Assembly (NCBI GenBank): GCA_027886175.1
Contig: JAJNNQ010000016.1
Location: 1,555,001 to 1,619,000, forward strand
Reading direction: 5' to 3'
DNA length: 64,000 nucleotides
DNA from: Phylloscopus collybita
Taxonomy: Eukaryota; Chordata; Aves; Passeriformes; Phylloscopidae
The translations under genes and the position numbers were made by a program. The notes beneath the pieces were generated by a model. The model ran no database searches. It was not told the origin of the DNA and saw only the letters and a program-made list of their open reading frames with translations. Of this stretch, positions 36,141 to 47,812 are shown piece by piece (within the stretch, counting starts at the first letter, position 1; each line of letters begins with the position of its first letter).

Positions 36141-36443
36141 CTCTCCACAACTCCCTGACAGGAGGCTGCAGCCAGGTGGGGGTCAGGCCCTTCTCCTGGG
36201 ACAGGACAGAGCCTCAAGCTGTGCCAGGGGAAGTTCCTGGGGGTTGCTCATCAAGAGGGATAACTTCATGGGAAAAGCTTGGAAAGGACTTCCCAGGGAT
36301 GCAGCCACCATCCCTGGAGGTGTTCAAGGAGCAGCTGGACGTGGCACTCCATGCCAAGGCCTTGCTGACAGACAAGGTGCTGAAGGTTGAAGGTTGGACT
36401 CGAAGGTCTTTTCCAACCCAAATGGTTCTGTGATCCTGTAATT
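36141..36443 (+). mobile_element. CR1 LINE 3' end (5'-truncated)
   Basis: Clear avian CR1 3' sequence: CTCCCTGACAGGAGGCTGCA, GCCAGGTGGGGGTCAGGCCC, then CCATCCCTGGAGGTGTTCAA, AGCTGGACGTGGCACT, GGTTGGACTCGAAGGTCTTT, TCCAACCCAAATGGTTCTGT and a terminal TGATCCTGTAATTC. Middle parts are shortened relative to the family. The 85-residue open frame inside is not a reverse-transcriptase fragment: this part of CR1 is the end of ORF2 and the 3' untranslated region, and the frame is broken. It is one of thousands of dead-on-arrival CR1 copies in birds. Confidence 0.93.
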
Positions 36444-39400
36444 CCCTGGGAATACGTTTTCCTCTGCACTTGAGGAGCTGTTTATTAGTTCTGGTCCGAA
36501 ATGAAAAATGCTGACCCAACAGTGGGAGATGCATTCAAGATTGGCTTGGGGTTGAAGCCACTTGGTGCTCAAGGGGGGAACACTGAGCTTGCCACCATGC
36601 ATTTCCCTGCTGTGAAAGCTCACTGTCCCTGACTCAAGTAAAGTTCAGGTCTCGAGCAAGCCTGTGTTTTCTGCCTGTTGGTGTCATGCTGCAGCACCCC
36701 TGTGTTACTCATAAAAGAGTCCTTTTTGAAAAGGCCAGGCTCACCTGCTGCAGGGACAGATGGCATCGCTCTGCAGCCTTGTTTGGGCACAAGGAGACAG
36801 ATTTGAGGAGAATATGTGACAGCTTCCAGCTGAGCCCCAAACCAGCCAGGTACAGACATGCATTCCCTGCATTCTAAAACACCAAGGGCTGCAAGTGGGA
36901 GGGCTCCCTCCCCATTTAAAATTTCTTTTGCATGCTACAGGGTTCCTGAGTTGGTTCTATATCTGTCAGATTTCCTTATCTTCCTTTGGCCTTGCATGCA
37001 CTTCACTGCTGCTTTAAATTTGTGCTGGCTGTGTTTGTTGGTTGTCCTGATTGCTGCTAGCACCAAGTTTGTCCTGTGCACTTGCTCTAACACAGCTCTA
37101 GTGCAGTGTGACTCTGTGCATAGAATTCTCATTTTCCAGTTCTCTTGTTCGAGTTCTTGAACAATTTCACTGCCATGCTGACCTGATTCCACCTTCAGTG
37201 AACTAGATTTCTTTGCAAAACTAGAATTTGGGGCCCAGGACTGTATTCTTTTTCAAATAGGTTATTTGGAAAAGAATAACTTTTCCTGCCTCCATAAAAA
37301 ACTTGATAAAAGCAGAACAAACAAGCAAAGAACCTCTTCCATCCACAGGCAAGGAATTCTTCTGGTGCTTGTATAGGTTGTGCAAAGACCAGATTTAATT
37401 TAGGTGTTTGGAATGAGAACATCAGCTTTCAAAATAGTTTACAAACAATGTCCTCTTTGGTATTACAGCTCCCCAAATGCTCAAATTGAGCAGGAACACC
37501 TGAGAAGTTTTTAGGTGGATGGCAGCTTTTTAGTGACTTTGAGCAAAGGAAGTTGAATTATTAGCCCTCCTCCTGAGACAGCTGAAATGCCTGTTAAGCC
37601 AGGAAAAGCAGACAGCAAGAGGGAGATATTTCAAGTTGTCTAAAAGGTCTGGAGTCCCAGAATGGGTGGCTTTGGAAAACTCATCTTAAAAGTTGTCAAA
37701 ATAAAAAAGAGGAAGGGAAAGGAAAAATAATTGTGTGAGAATCTGAGCAGATCTAGTCCTTCAGGCTTCACCTTTGTATTCCTGACATTCTAAGCAGATT
37801 TCCTGTTCAGCTCTGCAGCAGGACAGTTTTACTTGAGGTGGAGGAGAATCCCTTGGTGGGGCCTCTCCCCCTGCTGTGTTTCCTAGCTGGGGCCTGAGCT
37901 GCTGCAGTGCATTGCATCCCTCACTGTTCCATTGCTAATTTGTGTGCAGAGCTCTAATTACAATTTACCCAAACGTTTTTCCATTTTCCATCTATCATGT
38001 TCTGAGTCTATAAAAGAGTGGGTGAGAAGGCTTGTCAGTAAGTCACACCTCTTCCATTTTTTAAGCTGTATTTTTAGTTGACTGACTCAGATGGACTTTT
38101 GCTGTCAGAATATCAAAAAAAAAATCCTTACCCAGCATGTGTGTCTCCTTCCATGTTCAGTCACTTGGAATTTGGGATATGAGTTCATGGAGGGATGTAT
38201 TTGTAGCCTCAATTTACTACTTTATCTCAGCTTAGATGTTGTTTCAGTCTCTTGAAGGCTGAGAGTGGATTCCTGAGGGATATGAAGGTGACTTCCAAAA
38301 ACCTTACCAGTTGTTTCTTCCAGTAGTTCCAGTAGTGAGCACCTGCATTTTGTGGCCTGACTGCTGTTGATCCATAACCTGAAATTTAGCTCCAATTACA
38401 TTGCACATACTGAGAAGTCTGTGCTCTCTGCAATGGCAGTGAGCTTTTTCTTTTGTCTAGGATGGTAAAAGAACTTGGAGTTGCAAAAGGAGATGGAAGA
38501 GATCTGTTGCTGCTCCTTTGATTTCTCTCCTGGTTCCTCCATATCTAGCACTTTCAACACTTCTACTTTTCATTTTTTTCATGAGTATTGTGTTCTTTAA
38601 TAATAGTATGTTATGGAAAAACATCTGTCAATTGGTTTGGTTTTTTTTTTTTTTTTCTGGTAATAATATTTTTTTTCTTATCTGTTTCTTCCCAGCTTGC
38701 ATATACCCACAGACACTGTGCATTTTTACACCCACCTGCACACAGCAACTGCACCTGCATGAGCACACACAATGCTTTTTTGTGGAAGATGGAACTGCCA
38801 GGAACTCTTCCTTATCCTTTTTACGCCAGCCATTCCACATAACAGCGCACCATCTTTTCCCAAGATGCATTCTGAGGAGCTGCTTCAAGTTCAAAGCCCA
38901 GCCCTGAACACCCTGGAGCTGCAAAAAATTCCGCTTCTGATTCTGAAAATTTGCAGCTTCGTGTGGTCATCAGCACAGAGGCTGTGGTGTGAGGAATTGC
39001 TGCTTCCCCAAGCCCCTGTCAGTCTGAATTTCAGTCACTTCCATCATGGTCAGAGTGCTTAAAATGTAAACATCCCTGACAGGAAACAATTCATTCCTCA
39101 TTGATCTTTCCTGGCAGCTTGCTTCCTCCCTCCAGTGGAGTGGAGCAGCGCACCTTTGGGTTTTCCTGCCACCATCGCTGGCTGTTTCAAACCAGGATTG
39201 ACTTTCCTGAGGCTTTGTGGAGCCTCTCCAGCCTGGGGAGTTCAAGCCCGAGTGTTTCATGTCTCCTCATGTGGTTGTCACAAAGAGGAACAAAACACAG
39301 CTTGAGAGGTTGCAGGGACAGCCCTGACCCAGCTGTCACAGAGAAGGTGGCAGGAGCTGTGCAGCATCACCCTCCCAGCTTTGTTCTTTTGATCTTTTCT

Positions 39401-39695
39401 TCTGGGAGCCAGAAGAAATCCCCCCTTTCCTCCTGTTCTGTCTTTGCTGTCAAAGCTGGAGTAGATTCCTGCCCAGCTCTGTACTCTCTCCTCTAGGTGT
39501 ATTTTTCTTTTTCACATGTGCTAGGAAATGCCTGTTACTAAAGCCTTTGAGGTTATCTTTGTTTCACAAGGTTTCTTCTTCACCCCCAGCTTTGATGCCC
39601 AGGAAAAATATGAAAGTGCAAGTCCACTTGCTGCCTTCTGTGGCACAGCGTGGAGAGCGGCAAAAGAACTTGAAAATCAGGGTGAAGAAACCTCA
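36444..39695. other. Unique non-coding DNA, no gene seen
   Basis: About 3.2 kb without a recognisable gene or element. T-rich runs lie near 38640-38656. Open frames up to 131 residues (for example 39101-39496) resemble no family known to me. Confidence 0.65.
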
Positions 39696-40296
39696 GCCTT
39701 CACTTCTCTACTTCTGGGAAGCACAGAAAATCCCTGGAGCCACCTTGAGAGGGGTGTGCTACCTGCAAAGCCTGACTCTTGCTGAGCTGAAAAGGCACAG
39801 GAGCTGGTTTGGTCAGCACAGGAGGTGATTTGGTCAGCAGAGGAGCTGATCTGGCCAGCACAGGTTGCTCTCCTTAGAGCAAATCACCCCTAAGAGGGTG
39901 CACCTGTGCAGGACAGGAACCCAGATGATTGTGGTGAGCATCAGAGGCTGCCCAGGTGTCTCCTGCATTACCCTCTGCCTTCACTTCTCTGCTTCTGGGA
40001 AGCACAGAAAATCCCTGGAGCCACCTTGAGAGGAGTGTGCTACCTGCAAAGCCTGACTCTTGCTGAGCTGAAAAGGCACAGGAGTTGGTTTGGTCAGCAC
40101 AGGAATTTATTTGGCCAACACAGGAGCTGATTTGGTCAATAGAGGAGCTGATTTGGCCAGCACAGGAGGCAGTTTGGCCAGCACAAGTTGCTCTCCTTAG
40201 AGCAAATCACCCCTAAGAGGGTGCACCTGTGCAAGACAGGAACCCAGATGATTGTGGTGAGCATCAGAGGCTGCCCAGGTGTCCTTCATTACCCTC
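39696..40296 (+). repeat. Tandem duplication (281 + 320 bp) with inner 21-bp VNTR
   Basis: Copy 1 (39696-39976) and copy 2 (39977-40296) begin with GCCTTCACTTCTCT and share long near-identical blocks such as TCCCTGGAGCCACCTTGAGA and AGCAAATCACCCCTAAGAGG. Inside each lies a small array of about 21 bp (AGCTGATTTGGTCAGCACAGG): three units in copy 1 and five in copy 2, which accounts for the length difference. Open frames of 74-93 residues overlap both copies but end differently. Confidence 0.95.
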
Positions 40297-42386
40297 ATCA
40301 GGGGTGTGAAGCAAATTCACCCCTTGCTGGGGCAGGGTGGGACATAAAGCCAGGCTCTCCTGAGGAGGAAGGTTCTCCTCAAGGCTCAGCTTGCTTCTCT
40401 TCAGACAGGCACTTCTGCATTTTGTGAGTACAGCCCTCTAGCTAGCTTTGTTTTTGTTCCTGAGATTGCTGATACCTGTTAACAGTTGCTTTATCATGTC
40501 TGCACGTGTGCTTTATGGAAAATTACTGGTTTTTTTCCTGTGTTGTGTTCCCTTTGTACAGAGAGTGCCTGCAGGGGATGGGTGGGGGAGAGGGGCAGCT
40601 CCAATTGCTGCTATCTCGTGGCTCTTGTCAGCCTGTGCTGAGCCACATCTCCTGTGCTTGCTTGGGAGAGCTGTGGCTGCCAAAAGGTGGCCCTGAGAGG
40701 TGCAGCTGACCTGAAAATGGTGCTATAAACTGCAGGGCAGTGTGTGCAGGATAGCCAGCTTTAATTAAACTCTGCTCAAAAGCCGTGTGGCTCGTTAAAG
40801 TGTTGGCATGCCAAATGGTCAACTTGCCAGTCAGGCTAGAAGGGCTTCCATCTAACAGAGTGGATTGGGTTGAAAAATAGGGTTTATTAAAATTGGGCAT
40901 CTTTGAATAATTGCCTGCTGAATGTGTTTGCCCTGCAGAGCAGCCCCACAGGGGATGGAGCTGTGCCTGGCAGCCAGAAGCTCCCTGGGCAGTACAGAGC
41001 TGTGAGATGAGCACAGTTTGTGCATTAGGGGGTACACAGTGGCCTGGCTGCAGGGCCATCCTTGTGGGGGTCTCTGCTGGCTCAAAGAAATCGTTTCAGG
41101 CTGTAAGTTTTGTGATTTGTCAGAGAAATCAGGGATTTGAGGCCATTTGGGATCATGGCTGCCTAATGTTTTTTGCTAAATCTGCGTCCATCTAAGCTGA
41201 TGTGAGGCAGGTGTCTCTAGTTGTAGATGCATTTTAATTGTGCTGTGAGATTGGAAGTTGAGTCCATTGCCAGCTTTTTTAAGTTTGCTAATTGAGCTCT
41301 ATGCAAAGTACTATTAAAGCTGTCTTACAAAGAAGGAATTCAACACCATTTCTGATTTTCATTAACCTGTTAGTAACTGCAAGCACATTCTTTCTGTTCT
41401 TGTTTTTCCAAGGTCAGGGTCATTCATAGGTTCCATGTTAAGAGTGGTATTTAGAATTTTAAGCATTTTGATGTATTTTATCCTTACCTGAGGAAGAAAA
41501 ATATTGACAATCTCAAGAGGAAAGGGTTCTGGAGTGCTCTTGATACCAAGAAGTCAGAAATAAAAGAGGAAGATGTCAGTTGTGTTTTGATAACAACTTT
41601 TGCTGCTGATGTTTTGAGAAAAGAATATTCTCTGGTTTGGGTGATTCTGCTGTTCATTGGACAGACAGAAGGGAAAGCAAAGGAGCAGAGGTGAGCAGGA
41701 AGGCTCTGCTGTAGTGGACAAATGCCCTTGGTGTGCTTGATTTCTGACTGGCACCATAAATGCTGCACCTTTTTTGTGCATCAGTAAAACACCAGCCTGT
41801 TTTCAGGGCTTGGGTCTGGAAGTGCTGCTCAGACAGCTTCAGGCTATGAAGAACACCCTGAAGCTGTCAGCCCACTTGGCATAAGAAAGGTGGAGCCATC
41901 ACAGCTCTCAAAGGAAGTATGGAGCAAACCAGGAGCAGTATGTGTTGGATTTGGCATTTCTTGGATCCATCTTGGATTTCCTACTTGTGACAAGTAGGAG
42001 TGGGTTGTGTTTTTCCCTTAAAAAAAAAAATTTGCTGGTGTGTTTAGAATTAAAAAAACCCCCAAACTACGAGCACTTAAGGTAATGAAGCTGTTTAATT
42101 TGGTGACTGCAGCATTGTCACCAACATACCCCTGGAGTGCATCATGTTGTTGGGTCTTGCTTGCTGTGTTTGCAGGCTAAGCCAGATTCTCCTCTGAATT
42201 ATCATCCTTGCATGAGCTATCCATGGCTCTGAGAGGCAGCTCCTTTGCTCTCCAAGGTGTTGGAGACTTGTTACCATCTAGAAGTGAACATGTGGGTGCT
42301 CAACAGGAGTGCAGCAGAGATGGGCAGGTGTTTTTCTAGAACAGTGCAGCCACAGCAGACTGTGCTGCAGTCTTGAAGAAATGCTG
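40297..42386. other. Unique non-coding DNA with one hairpin
   Basis: No gene recognised. It contains a perfect 12-bp inverted repeat at 41832-41868 (listed separately) and short A runs near 42020 and 42051. Confidence 0.6.
41832..41868. repeat. Perfect 12-bp inverted repeat
   Basis: GACAGCTTCAGG (41832-41843) pairs exactly with CCTGAAGCTGTC (41857-41868) across a 13-base loop. Confidence 0.95.
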
Positions 42387-42816
42387 AACAACAAAAAAAC
42401 AAAACAAAAAAAACCCAAAAAACCCACAAAAAAACCCCCCAACCAAACAAAACCCCAACACAAAAACAAACAAACAAGAAACAAAACACACACACACAAA
42501 AAAACCCAAAAACAAAACAAACAAAATAACCACACAAAAAAACCCAAACCAAAACAAAAAAAAAAAACCCAAAAGAAACCAAAAAACCCAAAAAACCCCC
42601 CAAAAAACAAAAACAAACAAACAAAAAAACCACCAAAGGAAAAAAAAAACCAAAGAAAAAAAAACCAAACCAAAAAAAACCCAAAAAACAACAAAAAAAA
42701 AAACAAAACAAAAAAAAAAAAAAACACACAAAAAAAAAAAAAAAAAGAAAACCAAAAACACAGACAAAAAAAAACCACCACAAAATAAACCCCACCCACA
42801 ACAAAACAAAAAACCA
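42387..42816. repeat. A/C-only tract, about 430 bp
   Basis: The longest strand-pure tract in the window: A runs punctuated by one to six C, with only a handful of G and almost no T. No fixed period. It generates 160-206-residue nonsense frames on both strands (Lys/Asn/Gln/Pro/Thr or Phe/Val/Cys/Gly/Trp). Its flanks are ordinary sequence. Confidence 0.97.
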
Positions 42817-44971
42817 TTCAGGCTGTTGGGGCCGTGGAGTGGCTGAATATTGCAAAAAGAAAATGTTGTTTTCTTTGGAGACAACGGGCAAATAAAAAGC
42901 AAAACTGTGGTTCAGTTACCATTTGTGGGCCTTGCCAAGGAGGTGCACTGGGGTTTTTCTTGCCTTTAGTGATGTGTTTGTGCCACACCACTGGGGCAGG
43001 TCAGGGTGAGGGATAAACCTGCAGGGGAGCTGAGGTGGGTGGGAAAGGTTCAGGGATGAGGAGCTGAGTGAGCTCAGAGTGCCCCTTTGGACCCCAGCAT
43101 GTGTTTAAACACTGAGCCTCTGGAGCAGTAGCTTGAAAACTGCAGGGCTCAACCTCCTATTTATGGTCATGAGCTGTGCTGCTCTGCAAGGTTTGGGATG
43201 TGAACCTCTCTCCAGCTCTGGGAAATGCATTCCTCTCTCCTAAATCACTCTCTTGGCTGGATGGGATAAGCTCCACGTGTTGTCTTTCAGCGTGGCTAGA
43301 AATAATCTCCCTGAGCTGAGGTGGGGAAGGCTTCAGCACTTCAGATTTTATTTATTTTTTTTTTAATTATTATTTTTATTTTCTTTCTCTCTTCCCTGCT
43401 TCTCAGGAGGTGTTGTGATGCCAATGATTCAAAGATATTTAGGAGCTGTTGAATCTAAAGCTGCAGGGAAACCTGAGTGCTCTTAAAAGATGCAAGAAGA
43501 AAGAAACCTTAGCAATCAAATGTTTGTTTATTTGCCCAGCAGAAAAAATGGTGGTTTTCCTGCCACTTAGCAAAAATTCAACAGTGGAGTGCTGCAGTGA
43601 GGTCTTTAAAGAGGAAAGGAGTCTTAAGTAATAAAAAAAATATGCCCAAGGGCATTTACTCTTACCGTAAGAAATATTATCATAAATGAGCAGCACCATA
43701 AATGACATTTGGGAAGTGAATTAGCAAAGTACTCTGTGTGATGTGCATCGTGTTTGCTTTTGTGTTAGTGCCATTTTGGTACTTAGTGCAGAAGAAAATT
43801 CAGGAATTTTCCCCATTTCGTGATGAAAGAGCTGAGAAATGGCAATTTAATTTATAAATTTAGTGTCTGTAGTTGAGTCACACAGGCAAAGAAGCTCAGG
43901 GACTTCTGTGAAGTTGGACTTAGTGTCCAACTAACGTTGAAAAAATTATAAAAAATGGATAAAAAATATGGAGAAGGTTTTGTGCGGTGTAAATAATTAG
44001 GTGAAAAAGCAAAAATAAATGTTTTGGGACCTGACTTTTTTTTTTTTTTTTAAAGTCTAAAATATTGCTTTGTATGTGTTGTAGACTTAATATTTTTTTA
44101 GATTAAATGCCATTTTTTTGAAAATGAATGCCAAGCTGAAAACATTCTGAAAACAAATATTTCAACATCATCAATTTCTTTTTGCTGCTGTTCTTTCTGC
44201 CATGGAGGTTTGGGGTGGCTTGGTGTTTTAATCCAACCATTCACGGGGTATTTTGCCACAACCTGGCTCTACCTTTGATATTCTATCATCTCATGAAAAC
44301 CAGAGTTGGTTTTCCCACTCGTGGTACAAATCTCACATGAAAATGCACTTGAGTCTTGGCCTTGTAGCTGAATCAATGTGAACTTTTTATCTCTTGAAGG
44401 GAAAGTGAACATCATGAGAAAACATCTAAAAATGGGTGATTTGGACCTGGTTTTTGTGTTTCCTGCATTCCTCAAGAAGCCAGTTCCTGTGTTCAATAAA
44501 TACGTTGCAATTGGGAAGATCAGAAAAAAATCCAGCGCCTTGGAAGAGCGAGTATAATGTCACTCTGAAATTCTGTGGGAGTGTTAAATCCCCTTTCACT
44601 CTAAGGAATGATGGGCATATAAACAGAGCAGAAATTTGGAAGTAGGAGGTCTGGTCCCTGGTATCAGGCAGGTATCACACACGAGCTGCTGTTATCAGAT
44701 GCAGTCCTGATGAGAACATTGGAGGAATTTTTAAATGAAAGAGACTCAGTCATTTCAGAGGAAAGAGATAATTCTAAAATAGTAAATATAAGTGTACTTT
44801 AGAAGCCTGCTATTGACAGAATATTGTGTTTGGTTCTTCTTGGTGGGTTTTTTTCTCTCTTTTTTTAGCAATACTTCTCTCAGCTACGTAGATAACTGGA
44901 GAACTTGCTAGCACCACCTATTGGATGAGAAATTTCCCTCAAATCTAAATAGCTCCCGGTACTTTCTGTAC

Positions 44972-44972
<1 letters not shown>
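42817..44972. other. Unique non-coding DNA
   Basis: No gene seen. T-rich runs near 43351-43363 and 44037-44051. Confidence 0.6.

Positions 44973-45020
<48 letters not shown>
44973..45020. repeat. Poly(A) followed by (TA)n
   Basis: 34 A followed by seven TA units. It could be the tail of an old retroposon, but no body is recognisable upstream. Confidence 0.95.
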
Positions 45021-45139
45021 ATAAAAAAGGCACCGTGTATCCATTTGAAGCTGAAATATCTCCACGCAGTCAGCTTTCAGGAAGAGAGAGCATTTTGTGT
45101 TTTGTCAGCCTTTCAATAAATACAGTAATTTAATAATTA

Positions 45140-45560
45140 GTTGCGGGGACTGAGAGATGCCAGGGTTTTGTTGCGTGGCGGGCTGGGAGTGTACCTCAAG
45201 CTGCTGGTTGCTCAGGGGCTGAGCACGCTGCTATTACAGCTGTCACTCTGGGGACAGCAGCAAGCGCTGGGAGCATCCATTATTATTATTTTTTTTTTTT
45301 TTTTAATCTTTCTGCGAGGCCGTTTGTACTCATTTTCTCATAAATAAGAGGTGTTTGGGGAGGGGCGAGGCAGCCAAGCCTCCTGCCTGAGCCGTTTGCT
45401 CTGCCAAAGCCTTACACCGAGCTCAAGCTGCAGCTCTGCAGGGGCTATATTTAAAACGGGGCTATGCTTTGCACCGCTCCTTAAAAATAGATTATTTATC
45501 CTCCCATCTACACGAACACAACTGACTCGACAGGCAGAGGGAATAGTTACCTAATTCCAC
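45140..45560. promoter_or_regulatory. CpG-enriched patch with two MEF2-type motifs
   Basis: About 14 CpG in roughly 400 bases by hand count, more than flanking DNA. Two matches to the MEF2 consensus YTAWWWWTAR lie 36 bases apart: CTATATTTAA (45445-45454) and TTAAAAATAG (45481-45490). The latter is followed by GATTATTTATC. A poly(T) run sits at 45291-45304. An enhancer is a reasonable reading, but no conservation data are available. Confidence 0.33.
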
Positions 45561-45743
45561 TCCTACTCCCTTGTTTCTTCCCTATTACCATGATCTCCTT
45601 GGTAACACATCCATCCCATGGATTGTGGCTATCAGCTGCCAGCTTTCTGTAGTGCCTTGCTACTTCCATGCCTTTGGAGTTTGTCTCCGAGATGCCAGTC
45701 TAAATGGTGGAATGTTTTTTATTGTCTTTCCTGAACGTGTTCA

Positions 45744-46014
45744 AGGTTTTTTTTTGTTTTGTTTTGGTTTTTTTTGTGGTTTTTTTTGGTTTTTTTTTTG
45801 TTTTGTTTTTTTTTGTTTGTTTGTTTTTGTTTTTGTTTTTTTTGTTTTTTTTTTGTTTGTTTGTGTTTTTTGTTTTTTTGGGGATTTTTTTGTTGTTGTT
45901 GTTTTTGGTTTTGTGGTTTTTGGTTTTTTGTTTTTTTTGGTTTTTTGTTTTTTTTTTGTGCGGTTTTTTTTTGTTTTTTTGGTTTTTTTTTTTGTGGGGG
46001 TTTTTTTTTTGTGT
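45744..46014. repeat. T/G-only tract, about 270 bp
   Basis: Runs of T broken by one to five G, with two C and three A in all. It is the reverse-complement type of the A/C tracts. Open frames of 93-154 residues through it are Phe/Val/Cys/Leu/Trp strings. Confidence 0.97.
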
Positions 46015-47499
46015 TCGTTGACCCCCCAGGTGTAACTTGACCCCTGCCACTGACAGGCTGCTCAGCTGAGCCTGAATTTCTCAGAAGTTTTTTCCTCTTT
46101 TAATCCTGTTGTAATATCTGCAACTGCTCAGATGTGTATTTTTAGTACAGTCAGTAATATCTCACTCGAATGTATGCTTGTGTATAAACTTAAAAGGAAA
46201 AGACTGTCATTTCTTTTTTTTTCCCCTAGCATTACTTTTGCACAAGAGCCTACAGCCTTTTGTTTTAAATATTTGATAATGTGTAATCAGAGCCCATCTG
46301 AGCCTGGAGTGTTACCACTTTTAATATCAATTATATTCTCCTTTGAAGGGGGCTGATCAGAAATGTTTATATATAATTTTTTTTGAGAAACAGAGAGTGT
46401 GCTTTACTTCTTAAATGTGTACATTCTGTGTAAGGCTGTTGAAAAACTGGCTAACTCTTTGGGATGGGATAAAATTAATCTCTGCCTTGACTTTGACACA
46501 AGGCTACTTGAAGCACTTGGTTTCAGCATCAAAGGGAGAACCTCTTTAACCTCTGTGGCTGAATAAAATCAATTTGCATCCTGGAAACCTTTCTCTTTCA
46601 CCTATTAAAATGTTATTAAATGGCTTCCCAAAGAAATACAGGGACCTAGGAGTTACCTCCAGGTCGTTAAATCTCTCCATTGCGAACGAGCTCCTTTTCT
46701 ATGAGAAATTCCAGCTTCATTGAGCCAGAGTTTTCTGGCAATAAGCAACACTACGATGGCTGGCTAAAAATTGACTCAACTCTGCTAAAATTCTGTGTCT
46801 TCCTTCCTTTTATAGCGATGAACAAGGGCAGGGAAGCGAGGATACTTTAGTGTGGGCTCTGTGAGGTGGGGGCTCACCTCCTTGGGTGATGCCTTTGGTG
46901 ATGCTCACCTGCCTTTGGTGGATGCCTTTGCAGCACAGTCCCGACGAGCTCCCCAAATCCCTGTTTTTGTGTCCTAGAATAGAAAAATGAGGTAATAAGG
47001 GGAGCAATCTGTACAAAATACATAACTATGAGCAGTCACGAGGTGAGGCTCTATCCAGGGCAGATTCCAGAGGTGCCAAGTGCCCGAGAGGGCAGCTGCT
47101 GGAATTTAAGGCAGAGGTAATCCCAGGGTAGTGGCCCTGTCAGGGGAAAGGGCTCGGCGTGAAAAACCTGCTGATAGCACTTGCATGTCTCAGGTGCTAA
47201 AAGCAGCTTTACTGAGCATGTGTGTCCGTGCCTGTCCCTGTGGGCATCCAGAAAACAGCCACGGCTTCTTGGCAAACAGGGGAAGAAATCCACCCCAGCT
47301 CCTTTTGCCCCCGGTTGAAAGGCTGGGAGTAGTGGTGTCAGAAGGAAAGGTGTGCTCATGGGGATGGTTGTGAAGGTTTATGCCTTTATTTGCTCTGTCA
47401 TTGTCAACACTTTCTGTGCTAGGTGGGGATAAAATCTCTTATTCCAGTAACTTCTACACCTGTGAGCACTTGTTGTAGCAGAATTTCTTAGAGAATGTG
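46015..47499. other. Unique non-coding DNA
   Basis: No gene recognised. A small GATGCCTTTGG-type repetition occurs at 46885-46930. Confidence 0.6.
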
Positions 47500-47812
47500 T
47501 GTTGCAATAGGACATGAAGGAAGGACACGGACTCGTGATTCAGAAGGCTGAAAATGACTCCAATCTGTCTTTATTGCTCGGGAACACCTCCCTTTATACT
47601 ATCTTACAAAGAACCCACCCAAGGGGTGGAAGAAAGACAAACTCCTTGGAGTACATTGGTCAAGTCAGAGGGACGTCAAGAGAAGTCCCTCCTAGGAAGA
47701 GGAATGCAGAAAACAGGATCCTGTTAGAAAAACGTGTCCCTTGTTGACAGAATTGTGCCTGGGAAAGTATTTCAGAGAAATCAAAACATCACAGGCACGA
47801 ACCATGACTACA
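47500..47812 (-). mobile_element. ERVK-like solo LTR, sister of 23068-23364
   Basis: 313 bases running TGTTGCAATAG...GACTACA on the plus strand, flanked by AATGTG (47494-47499) and AAGGTG (47813-47818), a 6-bp duplication with one mismatch. Minus-strand signals are an AATAAA (as TTTATT, 47570-47575) and a TATAAAG box (as CTTTATA, 47592-47598). It shares long words with 23068-23364 (see there). No internal region is present, so it is a solo LTR. Confidence 0.87.

Noticed and set aside
36176..36433. 85-residue frame in the CR1 copy as a reverse-transcriptase remnant
   Set aside because: This part of CR1 is the terminal ORF2/3' untranslated region, and the frame carries no reverse-transcriptase motif.
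42271..42902. Overlapping 160-206-residue frames on both strands
   Set aside because: Pure products of the A/C-only tract. Composition is Lys/Asn/Gln or Phe/Val/Cys only.
44973..45020. Poly(A)-(TA)n as a processed-pseudogene tail
   Set aside because: No recognisable gene body or target duplication upstream.
45571..46040. Phe-rich frames that look like membrane proteins
   Set aside because: The hydrophobic runs come from the T/G-only tract. There is no start context, domain or charged loops.
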